The notes under the pieces: model-generated
The model's database searches: none
Seen by the model: the letters and a program-made list of their open reading frames with translations, nothing else
Told to the model about the DNA's origin: nothing
Source of the DNA: Glycomyces algeriensis
GTDB taxonomy: Bacteria; Actinomycetota; Actinomycetes; Mycobacteriales; Micromonosporaceae
NCBI RefSeq assembly: GCF_027622855.1
Contig: NZ_JAPZVR010000001.1
Location: 234,664-298,663 of the forward strand
Direction: 5' to 3'
Length of the DNA: 64,000 bases
Position numbers and translations under genes: made by a program
Part shown: positions 1-8,282 of the stretch, piece by piece
Numbering within the stretch: position 1 is the stretch's first letter
Layout: each line of letters starts with the position of its first letter

Positions 1-405
1 GCGAGTCCGGACAAGGACCTGCTCGCCTACCACGTGGAGCGGCACGCGCATCCGCTGGCGCGCGTCGGCTCGGCGCTGTCAGGGGCCGGGCTGGTGTTCA
101 GCATCTCCGCCTACATGCTCGGAGAAGGCTTCGGGCTCGGCTCGCAAGAGGAGTTCGCCGCTTACCGCACCGAGGCGCTCATCGCGATGCTCGTCTCGGC
201 GGGCCTCTTCCTCGCCGCCACGGTCGGCACCGGCATCGCGAACGCACGCGGCCGCGAGCTGCGCAACGCCCTCATGGAACGCTGGCCCCGGCAGCCCTTC
301 CCGTCCGTCAACGGCGAAGGCAAGATCAAGCGCCCCAACCAAGGCCTGGAGCGTCAACGCCCGCGAAGCCGACGGCCCGCCGCCCGGAACCGGACGTCCA
401 AGTGA
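1..405 (+). CDS. Two-TM membrane protein, possibly 5'-truncated by the window edge
   Basis: The reading frame is open to base 1, so the protein may begin outside the window; a GTG at 34 is the first start codon inside it. From that GTG there are 123 residues. Two hydrophobic stretches (about residues 12-35 and 49-66) predict two membrane helices, followed by a basic, Pro/Arg/Lys-rich tail of about 50 residues that probably lies in the cytoplasm. I recognise no family and no catalytic motif. It converges on the Hsp70-like gene, and the roughly 90-bp gap between them carries a small GC-rich inverted repeat around CGGTGCACCG. Function unknown. Confidence 0.55.
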   Translation, partial: ASPDKDLLAYHVERHAHPLARVGSALSGAGLVFSISAYMLGEGFGLGSQEEFAAYRTEALIAMLVSAGLFLAATVGTGIANARGRELRNALMERWPRQPFPSVNGEGKIKRPNQGLERQRPRSRRPAARNRTSK

Positions 406-497
406 GGTCATAGAGCCGGGCTCGGTGCACCGGGCTCGACTTGGGCGCGGGCGACTGCCTCGGCACTGTAAGCCGTCGAGCGCCCGGGCCGGCGCTA

Positions 498-2603
498 TCA
501 GATGCTTAGTACCGCCCCCGCAGCGGCGACCTGATCGACGACGTCCATGCCCGAGGTGACCTCGCCCAGGATGGTGTAGCCGGCCGGGAGGGTCGTGTCC
601 TCGTAGACGAAGAAGAACTGGCTTCCGGTGGTCCCCGGTCCCGCATTGGCCATCGCGAAGGTGCCCGCAGGGTAGTTCGCCTCGGTCTCGGCCGGGAGGT
701 TCTCATCCCCGAACATGTACCCGGGCGTGCCCGTGCCGGCCATCCCGGGCGTGCCGGACTCGATCGCGGCCCGTGCGTCGGGGTCGCCGCACTGGAGGAC
801 CCAGATGCCGTCCGTGACGAGGCGATGGCACTGCTGCTCGTCGAAGTAGCCCTGCATCGCAAGGAAGGTGAACGAGCCGGCGGTGCACGGAGCGCCGGCG
901 GTGTCGACGCCGACCTCGATCACGCCGAGGTTGGTCACGATCGTCATCTCCTGCGTCCCGGCAGCGGGCTGGCGGGCCTGCGGGGTCGGCTCGGAGCCGC
1001 TGAGGGGGGCGTACGAGCACGTCTCGCCTGACGAGGCGTCCGGGACGCTCAACTGGACGCACTCCAGGTAGACGTCCTGCGCCGGAAGCCCGTCCGTCGA
1101 GCCGTCAGAGGCGACGAGCGCGCCCTCACCGCTGGGATCGAAACCGCTGCAGCGGTCCGCCGCGTTCTGGGCATCGGCGACCAGCGCCTCGAATTCGGCA
1201 TCGACTCCGGCGGCGAGGTCATCCTGCCCGCCGCTCGGGGTGTCGGGGTCGTTGAGGCCCTTGAGGCCCAAGGAGATCAGGACCGATGCGCCGATCACCG
1301 CGAGCACGGTCGCGATCGACGTGATGATGCCGGTCGTGGATCGAAGCCATGCACCGAATGGTCGGCGCGGCGCCGGGTAGGGGCCGGGACCGGCGGGAGC
1401 GAACGGCGGCGGGGTGGTCATGGCGGGCTGCGGGGACGGCTGGTATCCGGGAACCGCGTGCGGATACGCCGGGGTCAGAGGCGGTGCCGGGGTCGGGAAC
1501 TGGGGCTGGGGGGTCATCTGCGTCAGCGGCACGGCGTTGAGCGCGCCCTCTGAGACCGCCAGTTCGGGCTGCTCGATGACCGCCGGGGCGATGCCGAGCT
1601 CATGGTGCAGCATGCTCGCGACCAACGGCATCCGGCTCGCGGCTCCGACCAAAAACAGCGCGGTGAGCTGGTCGGCGCGCAGCCCGGATTCGCGGACGAC
1701 CCCTTGGGTGATGCGGACGGTGCGCTGGAGCAGCGGCCGGGCGACCGTCTCGAGTTCGTCGCGGGTCAGGTGGACGTCCAGGTCCAGCAGCGGCACGGTC
1801 AACTCGACGCTCGCCTGCCGGGACAAGCGCTCCTTGCCCTGCCGGACCTCCTCCATCCAGGCGACGCGGTGCCGCCGGTCCGAGGTGGACTGCGGTTCGC
1901 GAAGCCGCTGCCACCGTTCGTCACCAGGGCTGACAGTGGCCGCGATGTGCTCGGCCAGCGCTTGGTCGATGTCCACGCCGCCGAGGCCCCTGTCGCCTTC
2001 CACCGCGGCGACTTCGAAGCCGTGCGCGTGGCGCTGCAGCACGGTGGCGTCGAAGGTGCCGCCGCCCAAGTCGTAGACCACGACGCCGTTGCCGATCGGC
2101 ACCTCGTTCCCGAGTGCGACGGCGAAGTAGGTGGCGGCCGCGACCGGCTCGTGAACGGTCGAGAAGGCGCCCAGGCCGGCCTCGTGCGCAGCGTCCGCGA
2201 GCGCCTGGCGGCGAGTCGGGCCCCAGTCGGCGGGCACGGTGACGACCACGGCCTCGGGGGTTCCCAAGGCCTGGTCGATCTCGCGTTTGGCCCGGCCGAG
2301 GACGGCCGCGATGAGGGACCGCGTCGGCAGTTCGCGGTCGCCGAGGAGCACGGTGTCGACGTCGATGCGTCGTTTGGGATGGGGCTCGAGGCATTCGGGA
2401 CGGCGTCGTCCATCGTGGACGGCATCGCTGCCGACGATCAGCGACCCGTCGGCGCTCAGGCTGACCGCGGAGAGGAGCTGCGGCGAGCCGTCGAAGAGCA
2501 GCTGGTGGATCCGCCCGTCGCCTCGGCGGACCGAGACGACGGTATGGCAAGTGCCGAAGTCGATCGCGACTCGCCCGGACCTGGGGCTGAATTGACCATG
2601 CAT
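498..2603 (-). CDS. Hsp70-like ATPase fused through a TM helix to a cyclophilin-type prolyl isomerase
   Basis: About 700 residues. The N-terminus is an Hsp70/actin-fold nucleotide-binding domain: phosphate-1 loop IDFGTCHT, phosphate-2 loop YDLGGGTFD and adenosine motif LVGAASRMP. No Hsp70 substrate-binding domain follows. Instead there is a Pro-rich linker (about residues 360-415), one hydrophobic helix (about 425-450) and, after an acidic stretch, a cyclophilin domain (about 550-700) with the HRL, QCGDP and GSQFFFVYED signatures typical of actinobacterial PpiB. The inferred topology is ATPase inside and peptidyl-prolyl isomerase outside. The start at 2603 (ATG-CAT) is preferred because AGGA lies 8 nt upstream; an ATG three codons earlier at 2612 is the alternative. 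The gene stands alone. Confidence 0.85.
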   Translation of the reverse strand: MHGQFSPRSGRVAIDFGTCHTVVSVRRGDGRIHQLLFDGSPQLLSAVSLSADGSLIVGSDAVHDGRRRPECLEPHPKRRIDVDTVLLGDRELPTRSLIAAVLGRAKREIDQALGTPEAVVVTVPADWGPTRRQALADAAHEAGLGAFSTVHEPVAAATYFAVALGNEVPIGNGVVVYDLGGGTFDATVLQRHAHGFEVAAVEGDRGLGGVDIDQALAEHIAATVSPGDERWQRLREPQSTSDRRHRVAWMEEVRQGKERLSRQASVELTVPLLDLDVHLTRDELETVARPLLQRTVRITQGVVRESGLRADQLTALFLVGAASRMPLVASMLHHELGIAPAVIEQPELAVSEGALNAVPLTQMTPQPQFPTPAPPLTPAYPHAVPGYQPSPQPAMTTPPPFAPAGPGPYPAPRRPFGAWLRSTTGIITSIATVLAVIGASVLISLGLKGLNDPDTPSGGQDDLAAGVDAEFEALVADAQNAADRCSGFDPSGEGALVASDGSTDGLPAQDVYLECVQLSVPDASSGETCSYAPLSGSEPTPQARQPAAGTQEMTIVTNLGVIEVGVDTAGAPCTAGSFTFLAMQGYFDEQQCHRLVTDGIWVLQCGDPDARAAIESGTPGMAGTGTPGYMFGDENLPAETEANYPAGTFAMANAGPGTTGSQFFFVYEDTTLPAGYTILGEVTSGMDVVDQVAAAGAVLSI

Positions 2604-2732
2604 GAGCAGCATCCTAAAGAAGACGCGTCAGAATCCCGAGGTGGGGCGAGCGGCCCTCACTCGAGACCGAGTGAGGACCGTGCCGAACCGGTGCACCCCG
2701 CTCGGTCCGCGTCACCGAGCGGAGGGGTCGGA

Positions 2733-2948
2733 TCAGTTGCCGGCGGAGAACCGCAGGACGGGCGGCGAGCTGAGGTTGTCCTCGGCTGCTGCGCGAGCCT
2801 CGGCGATGTGCGCGGCGCGGGCGCTGGCCTGTGCGGTAGGGGGCGGGGCGAGGAACAGCGGGAGTTCGACGGTGTTCGTGTCGATTGTGCTCATGTCGGC
2901 CGTGCTCTCGCTCATGGCCACTGCCTTGACGCGGTCAGCTGCGGTCAT
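2733..2948 (-). CDS. Small ORF of 71 residues, unknown function
   Basis: Starts at ATG 2948 with a weak AAGAG ribosome site; an in-frame start 13 codons upstream also exists. Codon third positions are mostly G or C, as in real genes here. The product has an Asp/Thr/Glu-rich front, the segment VELPLFLAPPP, an Ala-rich helical middle and the C-terminus SSPPVLRFSAGN. It has no signal peptide or TM helix. It lies about 100 bp downstream of the DHA2 exporter on the same strand. The size and leader-plus-tail look would suit a peptide precursor, but no modifying enzyme is adjacent, so this is only a possibility. Confidence 0.35.
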   Translation of the reverse strand: MTAADRVKAVAMSESTADMSTIDTNTVELPLFLAPPPTAQASARAAHIAEARAAAEDNLSSPPVLRFSAGN

Positions 2949-3051
2949 CGGTGCTCTTTTCGATCGGGGACGGAGTTTGTGGTGCAACGTCCAGTATTCC
3001 CTGCGGGTCCGACGCTCGGACGCGGGTGGCGCCCTGTCTCACCTGAACGGG

Positions 3052-4503
3052 TCAGTACCGAGCACGGGCCTCCGGCAGCGGCCGGCAGGGGGATCGAGCA
3101 GTGCGGGGAGGACGTGCTGGTCCGGACCTCGCCAGCCACAGTCCGGTGCATACGGCGGCGGCCACGGTGACGGCTCCGGCCGTGAGGAACGCGCTGTTGA
3201 TGCCGGTCTCGAAGGACGCGCCGTCGGACTGCCCGGCGCGCGCCACGGCTCCGAGCACCGCCACGCCGAGGACGGCGCCGATCTGCCGGGCGGTGCTGCT
3301 GATGCCGGAGGCGAGGCCGCCTTCCTGCGGGCTGACCGCTTGGATGGCGGCGCCGGTCAAGGGCGACAGGGTGAGGGCGAAACCGCAGCCGACGACCGCC
3401 ATGCGCCACCACACGTTCCCGTACTCGGTGTCGGCGTGCACCGTGCCGAGCGCCAGCAGTCCGAGGCCGGCGAGGGCCAGGCCGCCGGTCACCACGATGC
3501 GGAAGCCGTACCGGGCGGCGAGTCGGCCCGCGTACGGGCTGACGATCACCATGGCGAGGGACTGCGGGAGGGTCTGCAGTCCGGCGCGCAGGATCGAGCT
3601 GCCCTGGACGTGGACGAAGAACTGGGAGAAGAAGAACGCCGAGCCCATGAGCGCGAAGCCCACCACGACCATGGCGGTGTTGGACACGGTGAACAGGCGC
3701 TGCCGGAACAGCCGCAGCGGCAGCATCGGATCGGGACGGCGCGCTTCGACGGCGATGAACGCGCCGAGCAGGACCGCGGCGGCGGCGAAGCTCCCCAGGA
3801 TCACCGGTGAACTCCAGCCTCGGGCGCCGCCCTCGATCAGGGCGAAGGTCAGCACTCCCACCGCGAGGACGGACAGCACCGTCCCCGGGACGTCGATCGC
3901 GGGGGCCTTCGGATTGCGGCTCTCCGCAAGGCTGCGCAGGCCCAGCAGCAGCAGAAGCGCGCCGATCGGCAGGTTCACCAGGAAGATGGCGGGCCAGCCG
4001 AAGGCGTCCGTCAGGACGCCGCCGGCCACGGGGCCTCCGGCCAGGCCGATGCCGCTGAGTCCGGCCCACAGGCCGATGGCCTTGACCCGCTCCCGCGGCT
4101 CGGGATAGGCGGCCACGAGGAGGGCGAGCGAGGCGGGGCTCAGGGCCGCGGCCCCGATGCCCTGCAGCACCCGGCCCGCGATGAGCCAGTCGAGCGAGGG
4201 CGCGAGGCTGCAGACCACCGACGCGGCGGTGAACACGGCCACGCCGGTCAGGTAGACGCGCTTGCGGCCGAACCGGTCGGCGAAGACGCCGCCGGAGAGC
4301 AGCAGCATGGCGACCAGCAGCACGTACGCGTCGACGATCCATTGCAGACCGGTCAGCCCCGTGTGCAGCCGGTGCTGCATGTCGGGCAGCGCGGCTCCGA
4401 CGATCGTGTTGTCGAGCAGGACCATGAACTGGCCCAGGCAGGTCACCGTGAGCAGCACGGCCCGATTCGGCCGATTGCCAACGGGTGCATGCGATGCGGG
4501 CAT
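3052..4503 (-). CDS. MFS drug exporter, DHA2 (EmrB/QacA) family
   Basis: 483 residues with about 14 hydrophobic segments, the usual size for the DHA2 drug:H+ antiporter family. Visible signatures are LDNTIVGAALP in TM1 (DHA2 motif D1), DRFGRKRVY in the loop after TM2 (motif A) and GRVLQGIGAA in TM4. The C-terminus is a short basic Pro/Arg-rich tail. It probably extrudes an amphipathic toxic compound across the cytoplasmic membrane. The gene is divergent from the TetR gene at 4652, and a perfect 13-bp-arm palindrome lies between them, so it is very likely repressed by that TetR and induced by its ligand. The substrate cannot be inferred. Confidence 0.9.
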   Translation of the reverse strand: MPASHAPVGNRPNRAVLLTVTCLGQFMVLLDNTIVGAALPDMQHRLHTGLTGLQWIVDAYVLLVAMLLLSGGVFADRFGRKRVYLTGVAVFTAASVVCSLAPSLDWLIAGRVLQGIGAAALSPASLALLVAAYPEPRERVKAIGLWAGLSGIGLAGGPVAGGVLTDAFGWPAIFLVNLPIGALLLLLGLRSLAESRNPKAPAIDVPGTVLSVLAVGVLTFALIEGGARGWSSPVILGSFAAAAVLLGAFIAVEARRPDPMLPLRLFRQRLFTVSNTAMVVVGFALMGSAFFFSQFFVHVQGSSILRAGLQTLPQSLAMVIVSPYAGRLAARYGFRIVVTGGLALAGLGLLALGTVHADTEYGNVWWRMAVVGCGFALTLSPLTGAAIQAVSPQEGGLASGISSTARQIGAVLGVAVLGAVARAGQSDGASFETGINSAFLTAGAVTVAAAVCTGLWLARSGPARPPRTARSPCRPLPEARARY

Positions 4504-4567
4504 GAGTTCCTTTCGATCGCTACATGGGCTCGACCGCGGTCGACGACGGTGTCGCGACAGCCGAGCA

Positions 4568-4596
4568 CACTAACGCAGTCAATGACTGCGTTAGTG
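4568..4596. promoter_or_regulatory. TetR operator palindrome
   Basis: Perfect inverted repeat with 13-bp arms (CACTAACGCAGTC and its complement) around the 3-bp spacer AAT. It sits in the 148-bp gap between the divergent exporter and TetR genes. This is the expected position and form for a TetR-family operator controlling both promoters. Confidence 0.8.
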
Positions 4597-4619
4597 ACCG
4601 TAGCAGGCCTCGACTCGCA

Positions 4620-4642
4620 AACGCAAGTCTCGACTGCGTTAA
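4620..4642. promoter_or_regulatory. Second, degenerate TetR operator
   Basis: Reads AACGCAAGTC-tc-GACTGCGTTAA: the right half-site matches the main operator and the left half has one extra A. It abuts the ribosome site AAGGTGAG of the TetR gene, so binding here would produce autorepression. Confidence 0.6.
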
Positions 4643-4651
4643 GGTGAGCGC

Positions 4652-5242
4652 ATGAACGAGCCACAGCGAACCCGGCGACCGGGCGGGCGCAGCGCCAAGG
4701 TCGCAGCGGCGGTGCATCAGGCCGTCACCGATCTGATCAGCGAGCGCGGCTACAGCGGTTTCACCGTGGGGGAGATCGCCGCCCGGGCGGGCGTGGCCGA
4801 CAGCAGCATCTACCGCCGCTGGGGCAACCTGGAGACCCTGCTCGCCGATGTGACGCTCAACCGGCTCAACGCGCAGTCGCCGATGCCCGACACCGGGAGT
4901 CTGGAGGGCGACCTGCGCACCTACGCGGCCAACGTCGCTCGCGAGATCACCGGGCCGGACGGCCTGGCGGTGGTGCGCCTGGCGGTCGCCCTGTCGGGCG
5001 ACGGCCAGGAGGGTTCGAAGGCCGCGGAGGACATTCGCGCCGAGCGCATGGGCCAGCTCCAGTCGATGCTCGACCGCGCCCGCGACCGCGGCGAGGACGC
5101 CCCCGACGCGTACGGCGTCCTCGACCACATCCTGGCCCCCATGTACATCCGGGTCCTGTTCGGCATGGTGCCGCTCGCCCCGGGCTACATCGACGGGCTG
5201 GTCGATCGACTGCTGTTGCCGCAGAACGGATCTGGCGCATAG
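4652..5242 (+). CDS. TetR-family repressor of the adjacent exporter
   Basis: 196 residues. The N-terminal helix-turn-helix is clear (FTVGEIAARAGVADSSIYRRWG, about residues 31-52), after a basic lead containing RRPGGRSAK. The C-terminal all-helical part is the usual variable ligand and dimer domain, of the TetR_C_16/C11-like type to judge by its layout. The ATG at 4652 follows AAGGTGAG by about 3-7 nt. The gene is divergent from the DHA2 exporter, with operators at 4568-4596 and 4620-4642, which supports a classic TetR-exporter pair. The ligand is unknown. Confidence 0.88.
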   Translation: MNEPQRTRRPGGRSAKVAAAVHQAVTDLISERGYSGFTVGEIAARAGVADSSIYRRWGNLETLLADVTLNRLNAQSPMPDTGSLEGDLRTYAANVAREITGPDGLAVVRLAVALSGDGQEGSKAAEDIRAERMGQLQSMLDRARDRGEDAPDAYGVLDHILAPMYIRVLFGMVPLAPGYIDGLVDRLLLPQNGSGA

Positions 5243-5395
5243 CCGCGGCGGTGAGGGGCGTGCCGGGCGAGACCGCCGGGATGCCGTCGGCGAGCGAGTC
5301 GAGTGCACCGTCCGTCTCGCTCGGCGGGGGAGGGGTGGGCGTGACGACCGGACGGCGTCGGGTTCGCGTGCGCGCCGCGGCCTCTGAGGAATGTG

Positions 5396-5425
5396 AAGCG
5401 GCCCAGGCGTTCGCCTGGGCCGCTT
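5396..5425. terminator. Rho-independent terminator between convergent genes
   Basis: Perfect 14-bp stem (AAGCGGCCCAGGCG and its complement) with a 2-nt TT centre, so effectively a tetraloop, and a T-run on the plus side. It lies 5 bp after the EF-hand stop codon (minus strand) and downstream of the TetR gene (plus strand), so it may serve both. Confidence 0.75.
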
Positions 5426-5429
5426 TCAA

Positions 5430-5984
5430 TCAGCGCTCGTAGACCGGCTGTCCGAGGTACCAGTTGCCCGGGGCGTCCGGGTCGGTGCTGTTCCAGTACT
5501 CGAGGACCGCGGTGGTGAACTCGGTGGCGGTCAGGTGCCCGTTGCCGTCGCGGTCGAGGAAGGCGAACGCCTTGTCGATGTCGTCCTGCGCGATCTCAGG
5601 GAAGAGCGCGCGCTGGAACACGGCGAACTCCTCGGCGCTGAGCACGCCGTTGCCGTCGCTGTCGGCGATCGCCAGGAACGTCCGCGCCATCGCGCCGACG
5701 GTGGCGTCGGCGGCTTCCGGCTCGAGGGACCGGGTGGCGGCGATGAACGTCTCCTTGTCGATCTGGTCCCGGCCTTCGGGCAGGTGCGGGCGGTGGATGT
5801 TGTCCCAGATGGCCGTGAACGCGGCGATGATCCGCTCCTCCTCGGGCGACCCGGGCGCGTGTCCCAGCCCCGTCGCGGCGCGCTGCCCCAGTTCGACGTG
5901 GTCCTGCTCGGTGAGGTGCCCGTCGCCCGTGGCGTCGAGGTAGTCGAAGCCGTGCGCGATCTTGGCGGTCAGGATGTCGGTCAT
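5430..5984 (-). CDS. EF-hand calcium-binding protein (calerythrin-like)
   Basis: 184 residues, no signal peptide. Three canonical 12-residue EF-hand loops are visible: 17-28 (D-A-T-G-D-G-H-L-T-E-Q-D), 108-119 (DSDGNGVLSAEE) and 144-155 (DRDGNGHLTATE). A fourth degenerate loop lies near residues 69-80. This four-hand layout with one inactive hand matches calerythrin and related actinomycete Ca2+-binding proteins, which act as cytoplasmic calcium buffers or sensors. The last position of loop 1 is Asp rather than Glu, which may weaken calcium binding. The gene is monocistronic and ends at a strong hairpin. Confidence 0.9.
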   Translation of the reverse strand: MTDILTAKIAHGFDYLDATGDGHLTEQDHVELGQRAATGLGHAPGSPEEERIIAAFTAIWDNIHRPHLPEGRDQIDKETFIAATRSLEPEAADATVGAMARTFLAIADSDGNGVLSAEEFAVFQRALFPEIAQDDIDKAFAFLDRDGNGHLTATEFTTAVLEYWNSTDPDAPGNWYLGQPVYER

Positions 5985-6138
5985 GCGGTTGCCTCCGTTG
6001 CCTTGTGGACTGAACGGAGTAAGAGTGACAGAAGTCGACTACGGGTGGAACCTACATCGGTGCGCGTCTTTGTAACTCGATCGGGTGAATATTCCCATTC
6101 CCGGTGACCGCACGCCTGGGAGGCGGTTCCCGTGCCGG

Positions 6139-7092
6139 TCATGGGATTTCAATGAGGATCTTTCCCAGGTTGTCCCCGGCGGCGAGTCTCGCGAAGCCCG
6201 CGGGCGCCTCCTCGAGGGAGTAGGTCCGGTCGACCGCGGCGGTGGCGTCGCCGTTGACCACGGCAGCCGTGACCGCCTCCAGGTCGGCGCGTGACTGCGG
6301 CACGGCCAGGACTTTGACCCGCTTGCCCTGCTTGCGGATCGACCAGCCGGTGGTGAACATCGCGAGCAGGACGCGGGCGTGCCCGCCGACCATGAGGTAC
6401 TGCCCGCCGGGGCGCAGTGCCTGATGGACCTGGAACGGTGAGCGGTGCCCGACAAGGTCGATGACCCGGTCGTACCGGTCGCGCCGGTCGGCCCAATCCT
6501 CGTGTTCGAACGCGATCGTGTCGTCGGCGCCGAGCTGCAGCAGGTATTCGGCCTTGTCCCCGCGGTCGACGGCCGTGACTGCGGCGCCGAGGTGCTTGGC
6601 GAGGCGGACGATGAGCGCGCCGCCGGCGCCTCCCGCGCCGTTGACCAGGACCCGGTCTCCGGGCTCGATCCCGCGGGTCGATCGGTAGGCGATGCAGCCC
6701 GCCTGCGGGATCGCCGCCGCGTCGAGGAAGGACAGGCCGGACGGCTTGCGGGCCAGCAGCCGCGGTGAGGTCGCCACGTACTCCGCGAGGCCGCCGCGGT
6801 ATCCGGCCAGCTCACCGAACACCTCGTCGCCGACGGCGAATGCCGTGACGGCGCTCCCGGCGGCGGCTACGACTCCGGCGACGTCTGACCCGGGCACCGG
6901 ATGGCGCGGGCGGCGGAGGCCGCCCAGGCGCGCGTAGAAGGGGCTGCCGGCGAGGTTCTCCCGATCCGATCCGTTGAGGGACGCGGCGCGGACCCGGATC
7001 AGCACCTCGTCGTCCGCGGGCACCGGCTCGGGGAGGTCGCCGACGCGGACGACCTCGGCCGATCCGTATCGATCCTGGATAACCGCTCTCAT
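6139..7092 (-). CDS. NADP-dependent quinone-oxidoreductase-like MDR enzyme
   Basis: 317 residues, a medium-chain dehydrogenase/reductase without the zinc-ligand motifs. It has a GroES-like front half (VLIRVRAASLNGSDRENLAG, then PGSDVAGVVAAAGS) and a Rossmann domain with the dinucleotide motif VNGAGGAGGALIVRLAKHLGA. The layout matches the zeta-crystallin/QOR branch, which reduces quinones or enones with NADPH in the cytoplasm. It is monocistronic, and no regulator or pathway gene next to it suggests a substrate. The downstream 5985-6138 gap and the 7093-7324 upstream gap hold no recognisable gene. Confidence 0.85.
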   Translation of the reverse strand: MRAVIQDRYGSAEVVRVGDLPEPVPADDEVLIRVRAASLNGSDRENLAGSPFYARLGGLRRPRHPVPGSDVAGVVAAAGSAVTAFAVGDEVFGELAGYRGGLAEYVATSPRLLARKPSGLSFLDAAAIPQAGCIAYRSTRGIEPGDRVLVNGAGGAGGALIVRLAKHLGAAVTAVDRGDKAEYLLQLGADDTIAFEHEDWADRRDRYDRVIDLVGHRSPFQVHQALRPGGQYLMVGGHARVLLAMFTTGWSIRKQGKRVKVLAVPQSRADLEAVTAAVVNGDATAAVDRTYSLEEAPAGFARLAAGDNLGKILIEIP

Positions 7093-7324
7093 GTGGGGGG
7101 CTCCTGTCCTGCAGCGGCGAATCTCTCCACTGTAGTCAGGTCCGGCTCGCGCCGGTGGCTTGTGCCAGGGGTCAGCGGACCGCCAGGAGGCGGTCGATCA
7201 TGCGCGGGTAGTCACCGAAGGCCGCCGCCAACCGGCGGCCGTGGCCGATCTGGCCACGCCTCCATGCCCAAGCGGGGCAAAGGCAAGCGAGGGATGCACC
7301 TGCCTCAACTGGGCTTTGAGCGGG

Positions 7325-8215
7325 CTACGCCCCAGGCGGGCGCGACCGGTAGGCGGTCGGGGTCATGTCGTGGATGCGGGTGAACTGGCGGGAGAAGTAC
7401 ATGGGGTCGCCGTAGCCGGTCTCGCGGGCCACCGCGGCGATCGGCAGCTCGGTGCCGTCGAGGAGTTCGCGGGCCCGGGACATGCGCAGCTGCACTTGGA
7501 ACTGGAGCGGCGAGACGCCGAGGTGCTCGCGGAACAGGGCGCTGATCTGGGAGGCGCTCAGCCCCACCATGGACGCGAGCGCGGGGACCGTGGTGCGCTG
7601 CGGCGAGGTCGCCCGCAGGTGCTCGACGGCGCGCTCGAGGGGGCTCAGGCTCGTCCCGGGGTTGCGGCGGCCGGTGGCGATGACGTGCGCGAGCGCGTGC
7701 CAGGCCGCGCCGGTCGCCCGGGTGAAGCCCGCGACGGTCGGACCCGAGTCGAGGGCGTCGATGACCTGCGAGATCAGGCTCGCCACCGGCGCCGGATCGC
7801 GCAGGTGGGTCACGTGGCCGCTCGCGGCGGCGTTCGCGGCGCCGACCAGGTCCGCGGCGTCAGCGCCGGTGAAGTGGAACCACCACAGTGTCCACGGATC
7901 CGCATCGGACGCGCCGTAGGCGTGCGCCCGGCCGGCGGGGATCATGACGGCCCCGCCCCTGGCCACCGCCGTGTGGACGCCGTCGATCCGGCACCACCCC
8001 GCGCCGTCGGTGCACACCAGGAACACGTGCTCAGGCGCGCCGCGGGGCCGCGAGCGTCCGTGCCGGGCCGCGTGCGGGAAGCATCCGGCATCGGTGACCA
8101 GCAGCTTCCCCGTGACCGGGTGCCGCAGCGCCCGCTCGACGGCGAGGCGGGGGACCACGAGCATCCGCTGCCCCGCGAAGCCCTCGGGGATGGCACCCGG
8201 ATCCACGGCGACCAT
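7325..8215 (-). CDS. AraC-family regulator with N-terminal cupin-type sensor
   Basis: About 296 residues from ATG 8215. The C-terminal AraC DNA-binding domain has two helix-turn-helix units (TVPALASMVGLSASQISALFREHLG and IAAVARETGYGDPMYFSRQFTRIHDMTP). The N-terminal AraC_binding/cupin part (about residues 40-150) has the layout of sugar-responsive activators. The frame is open to 8263, but upstream starts at 8227, 8236 and 8263 would place coding sequence inside the promoter block shared with the locus at 33.7 kb, so 8215 is preferred though uncertain. It is divergent from the DUF5107 gene and is the obvious candidate to control it and the co-promoted glycosidase at 33752. Confidence 0.85.
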   Translation of the reverse strand: MVAVDPGAIPEGFAGQRMLVVPRLAVERALRHPVTGKLLVTDAGCFPHAARHGRSRPRGAPEHVFLVCTDGAGWCRIDGVHTAVARGGAVMIPAGRAHAYGASDADPWTLWWFHFTGADAADLVGAANAAASGHVTHLRDPAPVASLISQVIDALDSGPTVAGFTRATGAAWHALAHVIATGRRNPGTSLSPLERAVEHLRATSPQRTTVPALASMVGLSASQISALFREHLGVSPLQFQVQLRMSRARELLDGTELPIAAVARETGYGDPMYFSRQFTRIHDMTPTAYRSRPPGA

Positions 8216-8282
8216 CGATTCATCCATATCCTCCATTGAAATGACCATCGACAGGCATGTCAAGTGCTCATAGGTTCAGTGC
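8209..8282 (+). promoter_or_regulatory. AraC-controlled promoter with repeated GACCATCGA boxes
   Basis: Between the AraC and DUF5107 genes. The box CGACCATCGATT (8209-8220) recurs as TGACCATCGACA (8242-8253), 33 bp apart, which is about three helical turns on the same face. From 8223 to 8282 the DNA is nearly the same as 33691-33751 upstream of the cellulase-like gene: TCCATATCC, GACCATCGACA, GTCA and CTCATA keep the same spacing. CTCATA is a plausible -10 element 10 bp before the ATG, implying a very short or absent leader. Confidence 0.7.

Noticed and set aside
405-498. CGGTGCACCG dyad between the first two genes
   Set aside because: Short and without a T-run; it could be a weak terminator but is too weak to call.
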